Source of the DNA: Adhaeribacter soli
Lineage (GTDB): Bacteria; Bacteroidota; Bacteroidia; Cytophagales; Hymenobacteraceae
Assembly: GCF_008727925.1 (NCBI RefSeq)
Contig: NZ_VTWT01000007.1
Coordinates: 248,001 to 312,000, forward strand
Reading direction: 5' to 3'
DNA: 64,000 nucleotides
Shown: in pieces, positions 60,341 through 64,000 of the stretch
Position numbering within the stretch: the stretch's first letter is position 1
Layout: each line of letters opens with the position of its first letter
Translations under genes and position numbers: made by a program
The notes under the pieces: generated by a model
Told to the model about the DNA's origin: nothing
Seen by the model: only the letters and a program-made list of their open reading frames with translations
Database searches by the model: none

Positions 60341-62029
60341 TTACTTCTTATTACTATCCATCTTAATCCGTTCGTCGCGGTTGGCCAGTTCCCAGGCGGT
60401 ATGGAATACGAGGCGGGTGATGGTTTCCATTTTGTCGAACATGATCTTGTCTACTTCGTCGGTTTCTTTGTGGTAGTCTTCGTGCACGCCGTTGAAGTAG
60501 AAAATTACCGGGATGTTGTTTTTGGCGAAATTGTAGTGGTCGGAACGGTAGTAGAATTTGTTCGGGTCTTTTTCGTCGTTGTAGGTGTAGTCCAGTTCCA
60601 GTTTGGTGTATTGGTGGTTGGCTATTTCGTTGATGTCGTGCAGCTCAGAAGATAATTTGTCAGAACCGATTACGTAAATGTAGTTCTTATTGCCGGCATA
60701 TTTTTCGTCGGTGCGGCCGATCATGTCGATGTTGAGGTTGGCAACGGTGTTGGCCAGCGGGAATACCGGGTTGCTGGTGTAGTATTCCGAACCCAGTAAG
60801 CCTTTTTCTTCGCCGGTTACGGCCATGAACAGAATGCTCCGGCGCGGTCCTGCTCCGGCTTTTTTTGCTTCCATAAAGGCTTGGGCCATTTCCATGATGG
60901 CGGATGTGCCGGAACCGTCGTCGTCGGCGCCGTTGAAGATCTGGTCGCCGGTTTTGGTCGGGTCCATGCCGATGTGGTCATAATGCGCGGTTAGCACAAT
61001 TACTTCGTCTTTTTTATCGGTGCCTTCAATAAAGCCCAAAACGTTTTCGGTAGGCAGCGGCGAGCGCACTTTTTCGGTTTGCAGTTCTACGCCGGTGGCC
61101 AGTTTAAATTCAGACGGTACGGGTTTGCCGCTTTCGCTGATCTTGTTTTGGTAGGCCTGCAGTTTTTTGGCTGATGTATTCAGGAGCGCGGCGCCTACCT
61201 CCGGCGACACGAAAATGGTCGGGTTTCGCCGGTCTTTTCCCGGAAAGGCGATCATCGGGGAATCGAGCCAGTGCTTCAGGCCTTCCATGGACTTCTGCAG
61301 ATTGGCTTCGGAAGATTCGATTACCAGTACATTTTTAGCGCCTTTCTGAGTTGCTGCGCGGGTTTTTGCCCGCGAATCGGCACCCCACGGAGAAGCTTCC
61401 TTCGATTTGCTTATGAGGTAATTTCCTGCTTTGTCCATCGGTTCGCCGGCCAGTACGATTACCGTTTTGCCTTTTACGTTCAGGTTGCGGTAATCGGAAT
61501 AGTTCTTATCGTCGATGCCGTAGCCGGCAAATACGAGGTCGAGTTGCTGGGTAGGCTGCTCAGGCGCATCGCCGAAAAGGAAGAAATCTTTCTGGTAAAC
61601 GAATTGCTTTTTGCCCACTTTTAAGGCGGCAGCTTTCCAAGTGGCCTGCTCCAGATTGAATTTCTGGTAATACGTATTGCCCGGGTTAGACGCCACCGGA
61701 CCAATCAAACCGTTTTCGCGGAAGAAGTTGGAAATGTACGCTGCGGCCAGTTTCTGACCTTTCTGCCCGGTTTCGCGGCCTTCAAATTCGTCGGAAGCGA
61801 GCACGTGCAGGTATTTGGAAAGGTCGGCGGCGGTGATGGTTCTGGCAAAGATTTCGGCAGTGGATTCACCGCTTTCCACCGTGTAGTTTACCACCTGACG
61901 CTCCATTTCAGGTTCCTGAATTACCGCTTCGGTTTTAACTTTGGCCTTGGTTTTCTTTTTGGTCTGGGCCTGTGCCAGCGGCGCGGAAACCAAAGCGGCA
62001 AAGAGCAATACGTATATTTTCTTCTTCAT
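60341..62029 (-). CDS. Secreted M28-family zinc aminopeptidase
   Basis: 562 residues with a signal peptide (KKIYVLLFAALVSAPLAQA) and a Lys-rich stretch after it. A PA-like insert is followed by the M28 catalytic domain. Zinc ligands are visible in order: VLTAHYDHIG (His), GADDDGSGTSA (bridging Asp), VTGEEKGLLGS (Glu pair), NLNIDMIG (Asp) and YRSDHYNFA (His). It should cleave amino-terminal residues from peptides in the periplasm or outside. It begins 54 bp downstream of ispF's end, probably cotranscribed. Confidence 0.93.
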   Translation of the reverse strand: MKKKIYVLLFAALVSAPLAQAQTKKKTKAKVKTEAVIQEPEMERQVVNYTVESGESTAEIFARTITAADLSKYLHVLASDEFEGRETGQKGQKLAAAYISNFFRENGLIGPVASNPGNTYYQKFNLEQATWKAAALKVGKKQFVYQKDFFLFGDAPEQPTQQLDLVFAGYGIDDKNYSDYRNLNVKGKTVIVLAGEPMDKAGNYLISKSKEASPWGADSRAKTRAATQKGAKNVLVIESSEANLQKSMEGLKHWLDSPMIAFPGKDRRNPTIFVSPEVGAALLNTSAKKLQAYQNKISESGKPVPSEFKLATGVELQTEKVRSPLPTENVLGFIEGTDKKDEVIVLTAHYDHIGMDPTKTGDQIFNGADDDGSGTSAIMEMAQAFMEAKKAGAGPRRSILFMAVTGEEKGLLGSEYYTSNPVFPLANTVANLNIDMIGRTDEKYAGNKNYIYVIGSDKLSSELHDINEIANHQYTKLELDYTYNDEKDPNKFYYRSDHYNFAKNNIPVIFYFNGVHEDYHKETDEVDKIMFDKMETITRLVFHTAWELANRDERIKMDSNKK

Positions 62030-62083
62030 TTCGATTGTTGGGTAGGCTTACCTTGTTTGAAGCCAATAAGCTACGGTTTTTTT

Positions 62084-62563
62084 CTAAGAACGGAAAATCA
62101 GCACCGAAGCGTACGCGGCTACGCCTTCTTTCTTCCCAACAAAGCCCAGTTTTTCGGTAGTGGTAGCCTTTATGGAAATATCTTCCTCCGGAATACCCAT
62201 CACTTCGGAAAGGCAGGTTTTCATGGCCGGAATGTGCGGGTTGATCTTCGGTTCCTGCAAACAGATGGTAGAATCGATGTTGCTTACCTGGTAATTCTGT
62301 TCGCGGAGCAGGCGCATTACTTCTCTTAATAGAATTTTGCTGTCTACGCCTTTGTATTTCGGGTCGGTATCGGGGAAATGGAAGCCGATGTCTCTTAGAT
62401 TAGCCGCGCCTAATAAAGCATCGCAAATTACGTGGATGAGCACGTCGGCGTCGGAGTGGCCGAGGGCGCCGTGGGTGTGGGGCACTTTAATGCCGCCGAG
62501 CCAGAAATCTAATCCTTCTTTTAATTGGTGTACGTCGTAGCCGAAGCCGGTTCTTATTTTCAT
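62084..62563 (-). CDS. ispF: 2-C-methyl-D-erythritol 2,4-cyclodiphosphate synthase
   Basis: 159 residues, normal size. It catalyses the cyclisation step of the MEP isoprenoid pathway. Motifs: GFGYDVHQL (metal-binding D-x-H), GGIKVPHTHGALGHSDADVL, HVICDALLGAANLRDIG-type core and the C-terminal SIKATTTEKLGFVGKKEGVA. ATG at 62563. The upstream spacer is filled with CCCCTCC-type palindromes. Confidence 0.96.
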   Translation of the reverse strand: MKIRTGFGYDVHQLKEGLDFWLGGIKVPHTHGALGHSDADVLIHVICDALLGAANLRDIGFHFPDTDPKYKGVDSKILLREVMRLLREQNYQVSNIDSTICLQEPKINPHIPAMKTCLSEVMGIPEEDISIKATTTEKLGFVGKKEGVAAYASVLIFRS

Positions 62564-62892
62564 AGTGTGACCCCACCCCGGCCCTCCCCTAATTCAGGGG
62601 AGGGGGTTTTGGTAGGTTGTTTAATTTGGTGATTAATGTAATTTATTCATTTCGTTTTGTCTGTGGGCAGAAAAGCTTGTTAGTTGTATTTTGCCTGAAA
62701 GCAGTACTGTTTTCAACTACCCCTGGCCCCTCCTTGAAAAAGGAGGGGAGCTTTTTTTGCTGCTGCTTTTTGGCTTTTCAGCCTTTAAGCATACTATTTT
62801 AGCAGAAAGCTGCCTAAAGCCTTCAAGAGCATTCTTTCAGCAGAAAAGCAGCTCCCCTCCTTACCAAGGAGGGGTTGGGGTGGTTATTTCTG
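62564..62892. repeat. Spacer with three CCCCTCC...GGAGGGG palindromes
   Basis: Copies at about 62582-62604 (CCCTCCCCT/AGGGGAGGG), 62727-62754 and 62848-62873. The last two are inverted relative to each other, with about 100 bp between them that lacks a gene. It resembles a short element with inverted ends. The same family occurs at 5249-5280, 47058-47090 and 53226-53305. Confidence 0.7.
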
Positions 62893-63288
62893 CTAAACTG
62901 CCGCTTTAACCTTAGCCGGATGCGTGAAGGTAACCAAGCCAAAGGCAAGGGCGAAACCAGCGTAAATGATGGCCAGCGCCCATACGAAAGGCGAATTACC
63001 CATAGTGAAAGCAGCTTTCAGCAGTGCCAGTCCGGCAATCAGAAAATGCGCTAAATTCCCAATTGCAACCGGGCGGCTGTAAATTCCGCCGATCAGATTT
63101 CCTTTTGCCATCCAGTTAAGCATCGCAAAACCGAGGTAAAGCGCACCCAAAACCTGTAAAACCAAATCCATAACCAGACTCGGTTTCTGGTCGGCAAACT
63201 GTAAAATCTCGTGCGGGAAAAACGACAGCGTAATACCGGAGGCAGCCATAAAAAAGCCGCTTGAAGTCATTAGAAGTTTGGTGTTCAT
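62893..63288 (-). CDS. Small four-helix membrane protein, hypothetical
   Basis: 131 residues from ATG at 63288. Four hydrophobic segments (LMTSSGFFMAASGITLSFF, LVMDLVLQVLGALYLGFAML, AIGNLAHFLIAGLALLKAAF, FVWALAIIYAGFALAFGLVT). No recognised family or motif. It lies 13 bp after the M16 peptidase stop and is likely in its operon. Confidence 0.7.
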   Translation of the reverse strand: MNTKLLMTSSGFFMAASGITLSFFPHEILQFADQKPSLVMDLVLQVLGALYLGFAMLNWMAKGNLIGGIYSRPVAIGNLAHFLIAGLALLKAAFTMGNSPFVWALAIIYAGFALAFGLVTFTHPAKVKAAV

Positions 63289-63301
63289 TGTCTGCCTTTG
63301 G

Positions 63302-64000
63302 TTATGCTTCTGCTTCGCTTTCCTCTGCTTCTGCCGGCATTCCTAATTTCGGTTGGGCATGGTAATAAAGTGTGGAGCAGTTCTTCGGGTCTAAAATGGT
63401 GCGGGCTTGCTGCAGCAGGGCGTCGGCGGTTACGGCTTGTACGTTGGCGCTTTCCTGGTTTATCAGGTTGGCGTCGCCCATCAGTTTGAAATAAGCCAAA
63501 GACATGGCCCGGTTCAGCAATTCGATCTCGGAAAACACCAGGGAAGTTTCGGCCTGGTTCTTTACTTTGGTCAGCTCTTCTTCCGAAATGCCGTTCGCCA
63601 TAAATTCGGCGTTAATTTCCTCGATGGCTTTGTTGGCGACTTCAATGTCTACCCCGGCGTTCAGTTTGCCCTGGATAATGAGCAGTCCCGGTTCCATGGA
63701 GCCCATAACCGAAGCGCTGATGGAGTTCAAAAGTTTGTCTTCTTTTACCAGTTTGTTGTAGAGGCGCGAAGATTTTCCGCGGCCTAGGATATCGCTTACC
63801 AGATCGGCGGCGTGGTAATCTTTGTCGGTGCGGGCGGGCATGTGGTAGGCTTTGTACAGGGCACTCAGCGGCACGTCGGCGTACACATCCAGGCGACGGG
63901 CTTTGGTTTGTTTCGGCTCTACGGGCAGGTTACGCTCGTATTTTACGCCCGATGGAATGGGGCCGAACCATTTTTCAGCCAATTCTTTGGCTTTGGCAAC
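63302..64000 (-). CDS. M16-family zinc peptidase, C-terminal part (cut by window end)
   Basis: The frame is open to the window edge, giving 232 visible residues (VAKAKELAEKWFGPIPSG at the edge). The visible part is the inactive-type M16 C domain: TDKDYHAADLVSDILGRGKS, SRLYNKLVKEDKLLNSISAS, EELTKVKNQAETSLVFSEIE. The HxxEH zinc motif of the N-terminal half would be outside the window. Insulinase/processing-peptidase relatives of this type are often periplasmic or outer-membrane attached in Bacteroidota. The end reads ...AEEAEESEAEA, an acidic tail. Confidence 0.9.
   Translation of the reverse strand, partial: VAKAKELAEKWFGPIPSGVKYERNLPVEPKQTKARRLDVYADVPLSALYKAYHMPARTDKDYHAADLVSDILGRGKSSRLYNKLVKEDKLLNSISASVMGSMEPGLLIIQGKLNAGVDIEVANKAIEEINAEFMANGISEEELTKVKNQAETSLVFSEIELLNRAMSLAYFKLMGDANLINQESANVQAVTADALLQQARTILDPKNCSTLYYHAQPKLGMPAEAEESEAEA

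Overview
The window is a piece of a Bacteroidota chromosome, most likely order Cytophagales and perhaps a Hymenobacteraceae-type organism. This rests on several signs: a complete type IX secretion/gliding core (PorP/SprF-GldK-L-M-N plus SprE/PorW), two proteins with T9SS C-terminal sorting domains, Bacteroidota-style promoters (TTG...TAnnTTTG), a split ATP synthase operon lacking atpD/atpC, a PafA-type phosphatase, and start codons with little or no Shine-Dalgarno sequence. The genus is inference; no rRNA or tRNA gene is present to test it.

Layout. 1-1080: two small hypothetical genes. 1477-5240: htpG, then a T9SS-exported SBBP-repeat protein that is followed by a second, silent-site-diverged copy of the last 111 bp of htpG. 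This looks like the scar of an insertion into the htpG 3' end. 5428-10148: a membrane protein, a DUF1905/YdeI protein, a MATE transporter, a MORN-like lipoprotein and YraN. 10263-17441: central metabolism and envelope genes (pgi, mannose-6-phosphate isomerase, lipB, a WecA/MraY-type glycosyl-phosphate transferase, a DUF4271 protein, hemD). 17600-24428: the T9SS core porP/sprF, gldK, gldL, gldM, gldN and a second gldN. 24545-31321 (minus): sprE/porW, a class A penicillin-binding protein and uvrC, packed as one operon. 31554-37665: ATP synthase genes atpZ, an atpI-like gene, atpB, E, F, H, A, G. 37806-39569: a second T9SS-cargo gene broken by one in-frame TGA. 39629-46710: a hypothetical exported protein, RNase D, pafA, ppa, a DUF6766 protein, a CYTH-like exported protein and a UbiA-like membrane protein. 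47146-54609: nnrDE, a DUF5686 outer-membrane protein, an NHLRC2-like protein and L-serine dehydratase. 54829-59887: a small membrane protein, an sdpR-sdpI-hydrolase operon with a clear palindromic operator, two tiny secreted lysine-rich peptides and lutB. 60341-64000: an M28 peptidase, ispF, a small membrane protein and the 3' part of an M16 peptidase.

How parts work together. GldL/GldM form the proton-driven inner-membrane motor, GldK/GldN the periplasmic ring, PorP/SprF an outer-membrane partner and SprE/PorW a lipoprotein link. The two sorting-domain proteins are typical cargo. The intergenic regions are rich in short palindromes, paired hairpins and word-like repeats. None carries a transposase.

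No CRISPR array, prophage, IS transposase, tRNA or rRNA was found. The most unusual signals are the htpG 3'-end copy behind a T9SS cargo gene, the nonsense-interrupted cargo gene, the pair of secreted cationic peptides divergent from an SdpR/SdpI-type operon, and several dispersed perfect inverted repeats.
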